Below are positions 18,044-29,018 of a stretch of DNA of 64,000 bases, piece after piece. A program made the position numbers and the translations under genes. Source of the stretch: Xiamenia xianingshaonis (lineage in GTDB: Bacteria; Actinomycetota; Coriobacteriia; Coriobacteriales; Eggerthellaceae); the NCBI RefSeq assembly GCF_017945865.1, contig NZ_CP072829.1, positions 620,001 through 684,000 of the forward strand, read 5' to 3'. The notes below the pieces were generated by a model. The model was not told the origin of the DNA. It worked only from the letters and a program-made list of their open reading frames with translations, and did no database searches. Numbering within the stretch: position 1 is the stretch's first letter; each line of letters opens with the position of its first letter.

Positions 18044-18529
18044 ATGCAAGACGTTGACATTTATTCTGACGGGTCGTCGCGGGGCAATCCCGGCCCTGGC
18101 GGCTATGGGACCGTGCTGCGGTTCGTCGACAGCCAGGGGCGCGAGCATCGCAAGGAGCTGTCGGGCGGTTATCGCGAGACGACGAACAACCGCATGGAGC
18201 TTCTGGGCGCCATCGTCGGCCTGGAAGCGCTCAAGCGGCCGTGCTCCATCACGCTGTACTCCGACTCGCAATATCTTGTGAACGCGTTCAACCAGCACTG
18301 GATCGACGGCTGGCTCAAGCGCGGGTGGAAGAACGCGAAGAAGGAGCCGGTGAAAAACGCTGACCTGTGGCGTCGGCTTTTGGCCGCGAAAGAGGCGCAC
18401 CAGGTGCGCTTCGTGTGGGTGAAGGGGCATGCGGGGCATCCCGAGAACGAGCGCTGCGACGAGCTTGCCACGACGGCAGCAGACGCCCCCGACCGGCTCG
18501 ATGACGTGGGCTATCGCGAAAACGCCTAA
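18044..18529 (+). CDS. rnhA: Ribonuclease HI
   Basis: The 161-residue protein has the RNase H fold and the DEDD metal site: Asp in [19 protein letters not shown], Glu in [10 protein letters not shown], Asp in [10 protein letters not shown], and the C-terminal Asp in ERCDELA. The basic segment [16 protein letters not shown] is the handle region. It cleaves RNA in RNA-DNA hybrids. ATG 18044 has AAAGGATC upstream; GTG 18029 is an in-frame alternative. It lies just after an intrinsic terminator, so it likely has its own promoter. Confidence 0.95.
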   Translation: MQDVDIYSDGSSRGNPGPGGYGTVLRFVDSQGREHRKELSGGYRETTNNRMELLGAIVGLEALKRPCSITLYSDSQYLVNAFNQHWIDGWLKRGWKNAKKEPVKNADLWRRLLAAKEAHQVRFVWVKGHAGHPENERCDELATTAADAPDRLDDVGYRENA

Positions 18530-18761
18530 AGCGGGTGGCGCCGAAACCCTTGGACCGGCGGGGCCAAACAGCGACGTTTTTGGGACTGCGTCAGAACAGC
18601 AGGCTTCTCAACTGCGGATATTTCTTGAATGTTTCATCGGGCGAGTGTGATGAACTCGTGGCTGTAATACGTCCATGGCTTGTCAAGGGTGTTTTTCTGG
18701 CCGTGTCTTTGTTAGGCTGTATTCAACTGCCTGAGTGTTTCAACACGACTGGAGGATTTTT

Positions 18762-19943
18762 ATGCGACTTACCGCGACCCGCAAGACCGTTACGGCTTGC
18801 GTAGTAGCATCGGCGCTCGCTTTGGCGCTGGCCGCACCGACAACTGCTTTTGCCGTCACCTCGGCTGAAAAGCAGGCCGAGGCGCAGGCTGTGCTCGCTT
18901 CTCTCAACACGATGCAAGCCCAGCTCGACCAGGCTTCCAACGATCACTACCTGGCCGTCGAGGCCCAGCAGCAGGCTGAAGCCGACGCCCAGGCCGCGCA
19001 GACCCGCATCGACGAGGCCAGCGCGGAAATCGCCGATTTGCAGAGCCGTTTGGGCACCCGCGCCCATTCCATGTACAAAGAAGGCAACTCCACGTTCCTC
19101 GACCTCATTCTGGGGGCCACCACGTTCTCGGAATTCACGAGTCGATGGGACTTGCTGGTGTCCATCAACCAGAACGACACCGATTTGGTGAATGAGACCA
19201 AGGCGCTGCGCACCGAAATTGAAGAGCAGAAGGCCGTGCTTGACGAGCAGACGCGCGTTGCGGCCGAGAAGGCCGAAGAGGCCGCCCGCATCGAGGCCGA
19301 CGCGCAAGCTACGGTCGCCGCGATGGAATCGACCTACAACAGCCTGAGCGCCGAGGTCGCCGCCCTGCTTGAACAGGAGCGTGCGGCCCAAGAAGCCGCC
19401 CAGGCCGCCCGCGCCGACCAGGTTCTGGCCGCCGCCGCACAGTCTGCGCAGGCTGCCCAAACCGCCCAGGCCGTGATTCCGCAGCCGACCACTGACGCCA
19501 TCGCTCCGGAAACGACCTACACGCAGCCGAGCGGCGGCGGTTCGTACGAGACCATGGATTCGGCTGCGGCCGAGCAGCTGGTTTCTTCGGGCGGCGGCAC
19601 TATCGTCGGCTATGACGCGAACACCGGCAATGCCATCGTCGACCGCGCGTATGCGGCGCTCGGCACGGCGTATTCGTACGGCGCCTGCAGCCAGGACGCG
19701 TTCGACTGCTCCGGCTTTGTCAGCTACGCGCTGACCGGCGGGTACGACCGCTTGGGTTCCACGACCACGTTCATGAGCAACTACCAGCAGGTGTCCGACC
19801 CGCAGCCGGGCGACATCGCGGTGAACGACGGCCACTGCGGCATCTACGTCGGCGACGGCAAGATGGTCCATGCGGCCACCTATGGCGTCGGCGTCGTCGA
19901 AGGCGCCGTGCAGGACGGCATGATCTTCGTACGGCCCAACTAA
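18762..19943 (+). CDS. Secreted NlpC/P60 peptidoglycan endopeptidase with coiled-coil N-terminus
   Basis: The 393-residue product starts at an ATG behind GGAGG. It has a signal peptide ending near TTAFA-VT, then a long Ala/Gln/Glu-rich coiled coil (residues ~30-215) as in RipA/CwlO-type hydrolases. A Gln/Ala-rich linker follows, then a C-terminal NlpC/P60 domain with catalytic C316 (FDCSGFVSYAL), H358 (DGHCGIYVGDG) and probably H370. Such enzymes cut D-glutamyl-diaminopimelate stem peptides during growth and cell separation. The coiled coil suggests activation by a partner such as FtsEX, which is not in this window. The 230 bases upstream hold no gene. Confidence 0.92.
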   Translation: MRLTATRKTVTACVVASALALALAAPTTAFAVTSAEKQAEAQAVLASLNTMQAQLDQASNDHYLAVEAQQQAEADAQAAQTRIDEASAEIADLQSRLGTRAHSMYKEGNSTFLDLILGATTFSEFTSRWDLLVSINQNDTDLVNETKALRTEIEEQKAVLDEQTRVAAEKAEEAARIEADAQATVAAMESTYNSLSAEVAALLEQERAAQEAAQAARADQVLAAAAQSAQAAQTAQAVIPQPTTDAIAPETTYTQPSGGGSYETMDSAAAEQLVSSGGGTIVGYDANTGNAIVDRAYAALGTAYSYGACSQDAFDCSGFVSYALTGGYDRLGSTTTFMSNYQQVSDPQPGDIAVNDGHCGIYVGDGKMVHAATYGVGVVEGAVQDGMIFVRPN

Positions 19944-19995
19944 GGCTCTCGCGCGGCCACGGCGCCGCACGGACCTTGCACCCTCTCTCAGGCAT

Positions 19996-20034
19996 GAAGC
20001 CCCGGACGCATTGAGCATCCGGGGCTTCTTTTTT
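19996..20034 (+). terminator. Intrinsic terminator after the NlpC/P60 gene
   Basis: GAAGCCCCGGA (19996-20006) and TCCGGGGCTTC (20018-20028) form an 11-bp stem followed by six Ts. Confidence 0.93.
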
Positions 20035-20148
20035 GGGCGGTTTCGGCGGGCCGGGAAGGCGGCCCGGCGGGGCGACGCTTTGCGCAGGCATGGTCCCGCC
20101 GGGCGGCATTCCGAGCCGTTGCCCGAGCCGCCAGATGTTTGATGAGGC

Positions 20149-21627
20149 TTACTTGTGGTAGTAGCGGTGCTGCTCGTACTTGGGCTCGCAGCACACGTTG
20201 ATGCCCAGCGTGCGGTAGAGCTTCTCGTCGGCCGACGAGATGATGACCGAGAAGAACGCATCGCATCCCCGCAGGTCGTCGACGTGGTCCATCAGCCGCG
20301 CCGCCAGCTCGCTTTGGCCCGAGCTGACCGCGACGGCCATAAGCGTCTCGTCGGAATGCAGGCGCGGGTTCTGGCTGCGCAGGTGCTCGGTCTTCAGGCG
20401 GCAGATAGGCTCGATCACCTCGTCGGTGATCACGTCGACGTCCTCCACGTCGGCGAGCGCCTTCAGCGCGTTCATGAGCAGCGTGGACGCCGCCCCCAGA
20501 AGCGTCGACGTCTTGCCGGTGATCACCGTGCCGTCGGGCAGCACCATGGCGCCGGCGGGGCTTCCGGTCGTTTCCTCTTTCAGCAGCGCGGCCGAGCGTG
20601 CCGGCGAAAACGACTGGTCGATGCCCGCCTGGCTCATGAGCATTTCGATCTTGCCCACGCGTTCTTCCCCGTCGCCCGTGCGCTTGGCGTCCACGGCCGT
20701 CTGGAAGTAGCGCCGCACGATTTCCATGCGGGCGGCCTCGCACACCGCGTTGTCGTCGCTGATGGCAAGCCCGGCCATGTTCACGCCCATGTCGGTGGGG
20801 GACTGGTACGGGCACGACCCGGAAATGCGGTCGAGCATCGTTTTCAGCACGGGGAAGATCTCCACGTCGCGGTTGTAGTTCACCGTGCGCTCGTCGTAGG
20901 CTTCCAGATGGAACGGGTCGATGATGTTCGCGTCGTCCAGATCGGCCGTGGCGGCCTCGTACGCGATGTTCGCGGGGTGCTTCAGCGGCAGGTTCCATAT
21001 GGGGAAGGTTTCGTACTTCGCGTAGCCGGCGTTGACTCCGCGCTTGTTTTCGTGGTACAGCTGCGACAGGCACGTGGCCATTTTGCCTGATCCCGGCCCT
21101 GGCGCGGTCACTACGACGAGCGGGCGCGTCGTTTCCACGAAGTCGTTTCGGCCCAGGCCGTCATCGCTGACGATGCGGTCGATGTCGTACGGATAGCCTG
21201 CGATGGGGTAGTGCAGGTAGCTTTTCACGCCCAGCCCGTCCAGGCGCTTGCGGAAGGCGTCGGCGGCCGGCTGGTTGGCATAGTGCGTGATGACGACGCC
21301 GTTGACCGCGAAGCCCATCGTGCGGAAGATGTCCATGAGCCGCAGCGTGTCGTCGTCGTACGTGATGCCCAAATCTCCGCGCACCTTGCTCTTTTCGATG
21401 TGGTTCGCGTTGATGACGAGGATGATCTCGACGTCGTCGGCCATGGACTTCAGCATGCGTATCTTCGAATCAGGTTCGAAACCGGGAAGCACGCGGCTCG
21501 CATGGTAGTCGTCGAACAGCTTGCCGCCGAATTCCAGGTAGAGCTTGCCGCCGAACTGGTCGACGCGTTCGCGAATGTGCCTGGCTTGCAGATCGATGTA
21601 CTTGTCGTTGTCGAACCCGATGCGCAT
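20149..21627 (-). CDS. DUF1846 / UPF0371 family protein
   Basis: The 492-residue protein starts MRIGFDNDKYIDLQARHIRERV and runs the full length of the DUF1846 family. A glycine-rich, P-loop-like segment (VTAPGPGSGKMATCLSQLYH) near residue 175 and a C-terminal alpha/beta region are visible. The family has no established reaction that I know; nucleotide binding is suggested by the glycine-rich loop. ATG 21627 is preceded by AAGAAGGT. On the same strand a TACAAT sequence (21672-21677) may be its -10. It faces away from pyrG and converges on the NlpC/P60 gene. Confidence 0.85.
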   Translation of the reverse strand: MRIGFDNDKYIDLQARHIRERVDQFGGKLYLEFGGKLFDDYHASRVLPGFEPDSKIRMLKSMADDVEIILVINANHIEKSKVRGDLGITYDDDTLRLMDIFRTMGFAVNGVVITHYANQPAADAFRKRLDGLGVKSYLHYPIAGYPYDIDRIVSDDGLGRNDFVETTRPLVVVTAPGPGSGKMATCLSQLYHENKRGVNAGYAKYETFPIWNLPLKHPANIAYEAATADLDDANIIDPFHLEAYDERTVNYNRDVEIFPVLKTMLDRISGSCPYQSPTDMGVNMAGLAISDDNAVCEAARMEIVRRYFQTAVDAKRTGDGEERVGKIEMLMSQAGIDQSFSPARSAALLKEETTGSPAGAMVLPDGTVITGKTSTLLGAASTLLMNALKALADVEDVDVITDEVIEPICRLKTEHLRSQNPRLHSDETLMAVAVSSGQSELAARLMDHVDDLRGCDAFFSVIISSADEKLYRTLGINVCCEPKYEQHRYYHK

Positions 21628-21797
21628 AGGACCTTCTTTCGCCGTGAAATCGCTGTCAATCCCAACCTCTTATTGTACGGCGGGCCGGTCGGCAAAAGGC
21701 CGAGGGTGGGCCGAAATGCAGAAAAGGGCGACGGCGGGCCGCGTTTCGGCTTCGTAAAACTTCAGGGGCGCCGCCGCGCAGGCCGCCGCGGCGCTCC

Positions 21798-21803
21798 TAC
21801 AAT
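21798..21803 (+). promoter_or_regulatory. Putative -10 element for pyrG
   Basis: TACAATGGG lies 110 bases before the pyrG start. No good -35 is visible. The same TACAATGGG string occurs upstream of yebC (27917), suggesting a shared start-site context. Confidence 0.35.
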
Positions 21804-21913
21804 GGGGTCGTTTGCGCGACGGACGGGGCGCCTGCGGGCCAGGAAGCGCCGCAGCTTCGGGTCGCTTCGCCGCGCGCCGGGGCGCAGGACGCAGTCGAGC
21901 TAGGAGGTCTTTC

Positions 21914-23638
<1,725 letters not shown>

Positions 23639-23705
23639 CGCCGCGCCTGGCTGGCTCAAGGCGGCTTCGGCCAGTGTTTGTCTGGCACAAATACTCTCGT
23701 ACGGG

Positions 23706-23711
23706 TATAAT
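23706..23711 (+). promoter_or_regulatory. Consensus -10 (TATAAT) upstream of moaA
   Basis: A perfect TATAAT lies 31 bases before the moaA ATG in a locally AT-rich patch. The best -35-like sequence, TTGTCT (23678-23683), sits 22 bases away, longer than ideal, so an activator may be involved. Confidence 0.5.
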
Positions 23712-23742
23712 ACCTTCCCATGTCTAGGGGGAGGAAACTGCT

Positions 23743-24744
23743 ATGATCGATTCGCATGGTCGCACGATCGACTACTTGCGCATTTCTCTGACGGACCGCT
23801 GCAACTTTCGGTGCATCTATTGCATGCCGGCAGAAGGGGTTGCAGCCAAGGGTCACGACGAGATTTTGCGCTACGACGAGATCGTCGACATCGTCAAAGA
23901 AGCGTCGCGTTTGGGCATTACGCGCCTGCGCCTGACAGGCGGCGAGCCGCTCGTGCGCCGCGGGGTCGAAGGGCTCGTCGAAGAGCTTGCGGCCATTCCC
24001 GGCATCGAGTCCATCGCCATGACCACCAACGGCGTGCTGCTGCCGAAAATGGCCGCTGACCTGCGCCGCGCTGGGCTTTCTCGCGTGAACATCTCGCTGG
24101 ACACGCTTGATCCGGACCAGTTCCGCCGCATCACGCGCTGCGGATCCATCGAACAGACGCTGGCCGGCATCGACGCCGCGCTGGAATACGGCTTTTCGCC
24201 GGTGAAGATCAACGCCGTGACAGTGCGCAGCCTGGGCCAGGACTTCCTGGCGTTCGCGAAGCTCTCGCTCGACCGCCCGCTGCACGTGCGCTTCATCGAG
24301 TACATGCCCGTGGGCGAAAGCACCGGGTCAGACGGCACGGGCTGGGGCAAGAAAGACGTGATTCCCAGCGACGAGCTGCTCGGGCTGCTGAACGAGCAGG
24401 CGAAGGCGGAAGGCTTGGGCGAACTGGTGCCGGCCGAGAAGCACAAGCCGCAAGGCTGGGGGCCGGCCTCGTATTACACGTTCGAAGGCGCCCAGGGCAC
24501 GGTCGGGTTCATCAGCCCGCTGTCGCGGCACTTCTGCGCGGAATGCAACCGCCTGCGGCTGTCCGCCGACGGCAAGATTCGCCCGTGCCTGTTCTCGGAC
24601 GAGGAATATGATGTGCGCAGCGCCTTGGCCGACGAAGGGCCGGCCGGCGTGCGGCGCGTGCTGCAGCAGGCCATCGGCGCGAAGCCCGACGAGCACCACG
24701 ACAAGGTGGGCACCGAGCGGCTCATGTCGCAGATCGGCGGGTAG
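23743..24744 (+). CDS. moaA: GTP 3',8-cyclase (molybdenum cofactor biosynthesis protein A)
   Basis: The 333-residue radical SAM enzyme has C20, C24 and C27 (CNFRCIYC) for the SAM cluster and CAECNRLRLSADGKIRPC for the second 4Fe-4S cluster that binds GTP. The protein ends in the conserved Gly-Gly (QIGG) needed for catalysis. It forms 3',8-cyclo-GTP, the first step to molybdopterin. moaC follows 75 bases later. The pair fits the Mo-dependent operon encoded at 52-57 kb. Confidence 0.96.
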   Translation: MIDSHGRTIDYLRISLTDRCNFRCIYCMPAEGVAAKGHDEILRYDEIVDIVKEASRLGITRLRLTGGEPLVRRGVEGLVEELAAIPGIESIAMTTNGVLLPKMAADLRRAGLSRVNISLDTLDPDQFRRITRCGSIEQTLAGIDAALEYGFSPVKINAVTVRSLGQDFLAFAKLSLDRPLHVRFIEYMPVGESTGSDGTGWGKKDVIPSDELLGLLNEQAKAEGLGELVPAEKHKPQGWGPASYYTFEGAQGTVGFISPLSRHFCAECNRLRLSADGKIRPCLFSDEEYDVRSALADEGPAGVRRVLQQAIGAKPDEHHDKVGTERLMSQIGG

Positions 24745-24819
24745 GGCGCCGTGCGGGCGGCGGGCAATGCGCCGCGCGGGCGTCAAGCGACAGGAAACGG
24801 CACGACGAAAGAAGGCGAA

Positions 24820-25326
24820 ATGGCTGACCAGCTGACCCATATCGACGAGAAAGGCGACGTGCGCATGGTGGACGTGTCCGCCAAGCCCGACACCGAGCGC
24901 GTGGCAGTGGCCGAAGGCTTCATCGCCATGAAGCCTGAAACGCTCTCGCTCATCGTCGAGGGCAAGGCGGCGAAGGGCGACGTGCTCGCGTGTGCGCGGG
25001 TGGCCGGCGTCATGGCCGCGAAAAAGACGAGCGACCTCATTCCGATGTGCCATCCGCTGGCCATCACGAAGGCGAAGGTGGAATGCACGCCGGTGTTCGC
25101 TGGCGAGCGGCCTGACGGCGCGGTGGGCATTCACGTGACCACGACCTGCGGCGTTACCGGAAAAACCGGCATCGAGATGGAAGCGCTCACGGCGGCGGCC
25201 GTCGCATGCCTGACCGTTTACGACATGTGCAAGGCGGTCGACCGCGGCATGGAGATCAGCGACGTGCGCCTGCTGCGCAAAGACGGCGGCAAGACGGGCC
25301 TGTGGGAGCGCACGCCGTCGGCATAG
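24820..25326 (+). CDS. moaC: Cyclic pyranopterin monophosphate synthase
   Basis: The 168-residue protein has the family signatures [18 protein letters not shown] at the start, [12 protein letters not shown] in the middle and [27 protein letters not shown] near the C-terminus. It converts MoaA's product to cPMP. ATG 24820 follows GAAGGCG. MoaD/MoaE are not in this window. Confidence 0.96.
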   Translation: MADQLTHIDEKGDVRMVDVSAKPDTERVAVAEGFIAMKPETLSLIVEGKAAKGDVLACARVAGVMAAKKTSDLIPMCHPLAITKAKVECTPVFAGERPDGAVGIHVTTTCGVTGKTGIEMEALTAAAVACLTVYDMCKAVDRGMEISDVRLLRKDGGKTGLWERTPSA

Positions 25327-25410
25327 GACGAAACGCCGCCGTTGGACGTTGGCGGCCCGTGCGGCTTGTGCGCTCAAGGGCGGCCGGCCGCATGCGGAAA
25401 GGAAGCACCG

Positions 25411-26340
25411 ATGACAACTTCGTGGGGAAACACCCTGCTCATCGCGAACCCCGTGGCGCAAAACGGCAGGAGCGCGTCGCTCGTGGACCGTGTGGCCGGG
25501 CTTTTGCGCGGCAGGCTTCCCCGCGACAGCTTCCGCGTCGAGCTGACGAAACGCGCTGGGCATGCGGTCGACATCGCGCGGGAGGCGCAAGGCGTTGACA
25601 CCGTGCTCGTGCTTGGCGGCGACGGCATCGTGCATGAGGCGGCCAACGGGCTGATGGCGCGCCCTGCCGACGATCGGCCGGTGCTCGGCGTCATCGCGTC
25701 GGGGTCGGGCAACGACTTCGCCAAGGCGATCGGCATTCCGTTCGAGGTGGAGCAGGCGTGCGAGACGCTGCTTGCCTGCGAGCCGCGATCGATCGACGTC
25801 GGCCAGGTCAACGACAGGTTCTTCGTCGAGACGCTGTCGTTCGGGCTCGATGCGGCCATCGCGCTCGACACGGTGGTCCGCCGGAAAAAGACCGGCCGCA
25901 CCGGCACGGCGCTGTACATGGAAAGCGGGTTCGACCAGCTGCTGCACCACCTCGACACGTTCGACTACGCGCTGCGCGTTGACAATGGTGAGACGAAATT
26001 GGGACAGTCTATCACGTTCGCGGTGCAGAACGGCCCCTACTACGGCGGCGGCTTCAAGGTATGCCCGGACGCACAGCTCGACGACGGCGCCTTCGACCTG
26101 TGCATCGCGCATCCGCCCATCGGCGTGCTGCGGGCGTGCTGGCTGTTTCTGCAGGCGAAAGACGGGCGCCACACGAAGTCTCGGCAGGTTGAAATGCTCC
26201 GTGCGACGTCGCTGCATCTGGAGTTTTCCGAAGAGCCGCCCGCGCAAACCGACGGCGAGCGCTTGCGCGGCACGTCGTTCGACGTTCGAATGCACCCGTC
26301 GGCCTTGCGCGTGCTCGCCCCGCGCTTCAATGCTGAGTAA
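25411..26340 (+). CDS. Diacylglycerol/lipid kinase family protein
   Basis: The 309-residue protein has the DAGK catalytic fold: an N-terminal IANPVAQNGRSA segment, the nucleotide-binding VLVLGGDGIVHEAANGL and GVIASGSGNDFAKAIGI. A C-terminal beta-sandwich follows with NGPYYGGGFKVCPDAQLDDG. Relatives phosphorylate diacylglycerol (DgkB) or other lipids (YegS, BmrU); the substrate cannot be fixed here. The start follows GGAAAGGAAG. It is transcribed toward serA, with a terminator between them. Confidence 0.88.
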   Translation: MTTSWGNTLLIANPVAQNGRSASLVDRVAGLLRGRLPRDSFRVELTKRAGHAVDIAREAQGVDTVLVLGGDGIVHEAANGLMARPADDRPVLGVIASGSGNDFAKAIGIPFEVEQACETLLACEPRSIDVGQVNDRFFVETLSFGLDAAIALDTVVRRKKTGRTGTALYMESGFDQLLHHLDTFDYALRVDNGETKLGQSITFAVQNGPYYGGGFKVCPDAQLDDGAFDLCIAHPPIGVLRACWLFLQAKDGRHTKSRQVEMLRATSLHLEFSEEPPAQTDGERLRGTSFDVRMHPSALRVLAPRFNAE

Positions 26341-26387
26341 TTAGGTCAGCATTTGCCGGCCGCCCGCGCCGGCCGTCCCTCCCCCTT

Positions 26388-26421
26388 CATAACAACAAGC
26401 GGCCGCCCGAAGGCGACCGCT
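26388..26421 (-). terminator. Intrinsic terminator for serA with UUCG tetraloop
   Basis: On the minus strand AGCGGUCGCC-UUCG-GGCGGCCGCU forms a 10-bp stem (one G-U pair) capped by a UUCG tetraloop. It is followed by the U-rich UGUUGUUAUG. It lies 28 bases beyond the serA stop. Confidence 0.85.
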
Positions 26422-26448
26422 CGCTTGCAAAACCGTTTGCTGCCTGGG

Positions 26449-27624
26449 CTATTTCACCACGCGCACGCGGAAGACGCGGTCGATGGCGTTCAGGCGGTCG
26501 ATGGCGTCGTCGGGATGCCCCGGATTGCCGGCGTCCAGGTCGAGCATCGTGTAGGCGTAGTCGCCGCGAGACTTGTTCGTCAAGTCGACGATGTTCACGC
26601 CGGCCTCGCCGAAGATTTCCGTGATGCGCGTCAGGGCGTTCGGCACGTTGGCGTGCAGCACGGTCACGCGGCGCAGGCCCTCGGGCACCGGCCCCATGTC
26701 GCAGGCGGGGAAGTTCACCGAGTTGGCGATGTTGCCCGTCTCGATGTAGCTCATCATCTCGCGAACGGCCATCATGGCGCAATTGTCCTCGGCTTCGGCG
26801 GTCGAGGCGCCCAGGTGCGGCAGCACGACGGCGTTCTTCATGGCGACGACGGCCGGGTTCGCGAAGTCGGTGAGATAGCAGCCGACTTTGCCGGATTCAA
26901 GCGCCGCGGCCATGGCTTCGTCGTTGACGAGCGAGTCGCGCGAGAAGTTGAGGAACACCACGCCGTCATGCATCAGCTCGAACGCGTGCGCGTCGATCAT
27001 GCCCTTCGTGGATTCCATGGCCGGCACGTGGATGGTGATGTAGTCGCAGGTGCGGAAGATGTCGTCGAGGTTGGCGACGTAGTGCACCGCGCTGTTGAGG
27101 CGCCACGCGGCCCCGACCGAAACGTAGGGGTCGTAGCCGTAGACGTCCATGCCCAGGTCAACTGCGGCGTTGGCCACTTCGGCCCCGATGGCGCCCAGGC
27201 CGATGACGCCGAGCTTCTTGCCCTTGATCTCGTGGCCGGCGAACGCCTTCTTCGCCTTCTCGGCCGCTTTGCCCACTGCCGGGTCGTCAGCGTTGTCGCG
27301 CACCCAGCCGATGCCGTCGACGATGCCGCGGCTGCCGAGCAGCAGCGCGCACAGCACGAGCTCTTTCACCGCGTTGGCGTTGGCGCCGGGGGTGTTGAAC
27401 ACGACGATGCCCGCTTCGGCGCAGCGGTCGAGCGGAATGTTGTTCACGCCCGCGCCCGCGCGCGCGATGGCCAGCAGGTTGTCGCCGAATTCCATGTCGT
27501 GCATGGCGGCGCTGCGCACGAGGATGCCGCTCGCGCTTGCTGCGTCCTCGGTCAGCTCGTAGTCGGCCGTCAGCAGGTCGGTGCCGTACGGCGAGATGTT
27601 GTTCAGGCAGTGGATTTTGTGCAT
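26449..27624 (-). CDS. serA: D-3-phosphoglycerate dehydrogenase with ACT domain
   Basis: The 391-residue protein is a D-2-hydroxyacid dehydrogenase. It has an NAD-binding loop GVIGLGAIGAEVANAA, the catalytic Arg region FLNFSRDSLVND and PHLGASTAEAEDN with the catalytic His. A ~75-residue C-terminal ACT domain (RVTVLHANVPNALTRITEIF) suggests serine feedback. It catalyses the first step of serine synthesis. The chosen ATG follows AAGGGGC; an upstream in-frame GTG would add 17 poorly conserved residues. Confidence 0.93.
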   Translation of the reverse strand: MHKIHCLNNISPYGTDLLTADYELTEDAASASGILVRSAAMHDMEFGDNLLAIARAGAGVNNIPLDRCAEAGIVVFNTPGANANAVKELVLCALLLGSRGIVDGIGWVRDNADDPAVGKAAEKAKKAFAGHEIKGKKLGVIGLGAIGAEVANAAVDLGMDVYGYDPYVSVGAAWRLNSAVHYVANLDDIFRTCDYITIHVPAMESTKGMIDAHAFELMHDGVVFLNFSRDSLVNDEAMAAALESGKVGCYLTDFANPAVVAMKNAVVLPHLGASTAEAEDNCAMMAVREMMSYIETGNIANSVNFPACDMGPVPEGLRRVTVLHANVPNALTRITEIFGEAGVNIVDLTNKSRGDYAYTMLDLDAGNPGHPDDAIDRLNAIDRVFRVRVVK

Positions 27625-27959
27625 GGGTGCCCCTTGTCGATCGATGTGCGAACCTGCTCGGAAGACGGGGCGCAACGCCGGTGCGGCGCCGCCTGCGCTT
27701 GGGAGCGTCTTTCATGGTGGCCCTGCGGCGTCGGATTGTCAACAAGCGCGGGGGCGCCTGCACGGGATTTGCGGGAACGCGCCGGCTGCAACGGGCGGCA
27801 AAAGGCGAGAACAATAAAGAACCAAGTTCGGAATACGAACTTATTTCGGGGTGCGATTCCGCCCACGTGCTTTTGAAGACCGTGCGATGAGTGTAGGCGC
27901 GGGCTGGGCGGAGTGCTACAATGGGCGGCTGGTATTGTCAAATGCAAGAAGGGACGGGT
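27625..27959. promoter_or_regulatory. serA-yebC divergent intergenic region with operator-like palindrome
   Basis: The region is divergently transcribed. Its centre (27810-27850) is AT-rich and contains AAGTTCG-N5-CGAACTT (27825-27843), a perfect 7-bp inverted repeat that looks like a dimeric regulator site. TACAAT at 27917-27922 is the likely -10 of yebC. Confidence 0.5.
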
Positions 27960-28760
27960 ATGTCAGGGCATTCAAAGTGGGCTACCACGAAACATCGCAA
28001 GGCGGCGCAGGACGCAAAGCGTTCGGCCTTGTTCTCCAAGTTGTCGCGCAATATCACCGTGGCTGCGAAGGAGGGTGGTGACCCCAACCCCGAAAACAAT
28101 GCGTCTCTGGCAGCCGCCATTGAAAAGGCGAAGGGTTACTCCCTGCCGAAGGACAAGATCAAGACCGCCATCGACAAGGCGTTCGGTTCGGGCAAGGACG
28201 CTGCCAACTACGAAACGGTCGTGTACGAGGGCTATGCTCCGTGCGGCGTCGCCATTCTGTGCGAAGCGCTGACCGACAACCGCAACCGCACCGCCGCCGA
28301 CGTCCGCGCGGCGTTCAACCATCACGGCGGCAACCTGGGCACGTCGGGCTCGGTCGCGTTCATGTTCGAGCGCAAGGGCGAGATCCTCGTGCCGAAAGAG
28401 GTCGAAAGCGGCGACAAGAAAAACCCGATGAAGCCCAACGGCGCGGCGGCCGACGAAGAAGAGTTCGAGATGGCCGTGCTCGAGGCCGGCGGCGACGACG
28501 TCGAGGACGCCGGCGAGGAATGGGTCGTCACCACGGCGCCGTCCGATCTCATGGCTGTGAAGAAGGCGCTTGAGGCCGCGGGCATCGAAGTGAAGGGCGC
28601 CGAGCTGACCCAGGAGGCCACCACGCCGACGAGCCTTTCGGTGGCCGATGCGAAGAAGGTCATGCGCTTGGTTGACAGGCTGGAAGAGCTCGAAGACCTG
28701 CAGAACGTGTACCACACGCTCGATATCACCGACGAGATCGCCGAGGCGCTGGACGAATAA
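27960..28760 (+). CDS. yebC: YebC/PmpR family translation or transcription regulator
   Basis: The 266-residue protein begins MSGHSKWATTKHRKAAQDAK, the family signature, and continues with the three-domain YebC fold, including HHGGNLGTSGSVAFMFERKG. It is ~20 residues longer than typical because of an acidic insertion (EESGDKKNPMKPNGAAADEE region). Members act as DNA-binding regulators or relieve ribosome stalling at proline stretches. The ATG has an AAGGGA site. Confidence 0.93.
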   Translation: MSGHSKWATTKHRKAAQDAKRSALFSKLSRNITVAAKEGGDPNPENNASLAAAIEKAKGYSLPKDKIKTAIDKAFGSGKDAANYETVVYEGYAPCGVAILCEALTDNRNRTAADVRAAFNHHGGNLGTSGSVAFMFERKGEILVPKEVESGDKKNPMKPNGAAADEEEFEMAVLEAGGDDVEDAGEEWVVTTAPSDLMAVKKALEAAGIEVKGAELTQEATTPTSLSVADAKKVMRLVDRLEELEDLQNVYHTLDITDEIAEALDE

Positions 28761-28852
28761 GCCTCGCCAGGCGGTCGCGGGCCGGCTCGCAGCGGGCGAA
28801 GCGCGGCTTGCGCGGTCGGCAGCTGTCAAGCAGCAAAACAGAACCACGTACG

Positions 28853-28885
28853 AAAAGCGGCAGGCAGTGATGCTTGCCGCTTTTT
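28853..28885 (+). terminator. Intrinsic terminator after yebC
   Basis: AAAAGCGGCAGGCA pairs with TGCTTGCCGCTTTT (one G-U pair) around a GTGA loop. A short T-tract continues to 28885. Confidence 0.88.
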
Positions 28886-29018
28886 ATGTGCGCGGCCGCA
28901 TCTCGCTGGCGCGCCGTCGCCGGGTGCGGCGTCTCTCCCGGCGCGCGCCTTGGCCTCTGGCGTATACTGTCGTTTGAGGTCAGGGGCGCATGCGCGCCAA
29001 AGCGCGGAAGGAGGCACG

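Noticed and set aside
15689-18439. 916-codon open frame on the minus strand opposite the MetRS-like gene and rnhA
   Set aside because: It crosses a strong terminator and lies antisense to three supported genes; its composition is typical of a high-GC shadow frame.
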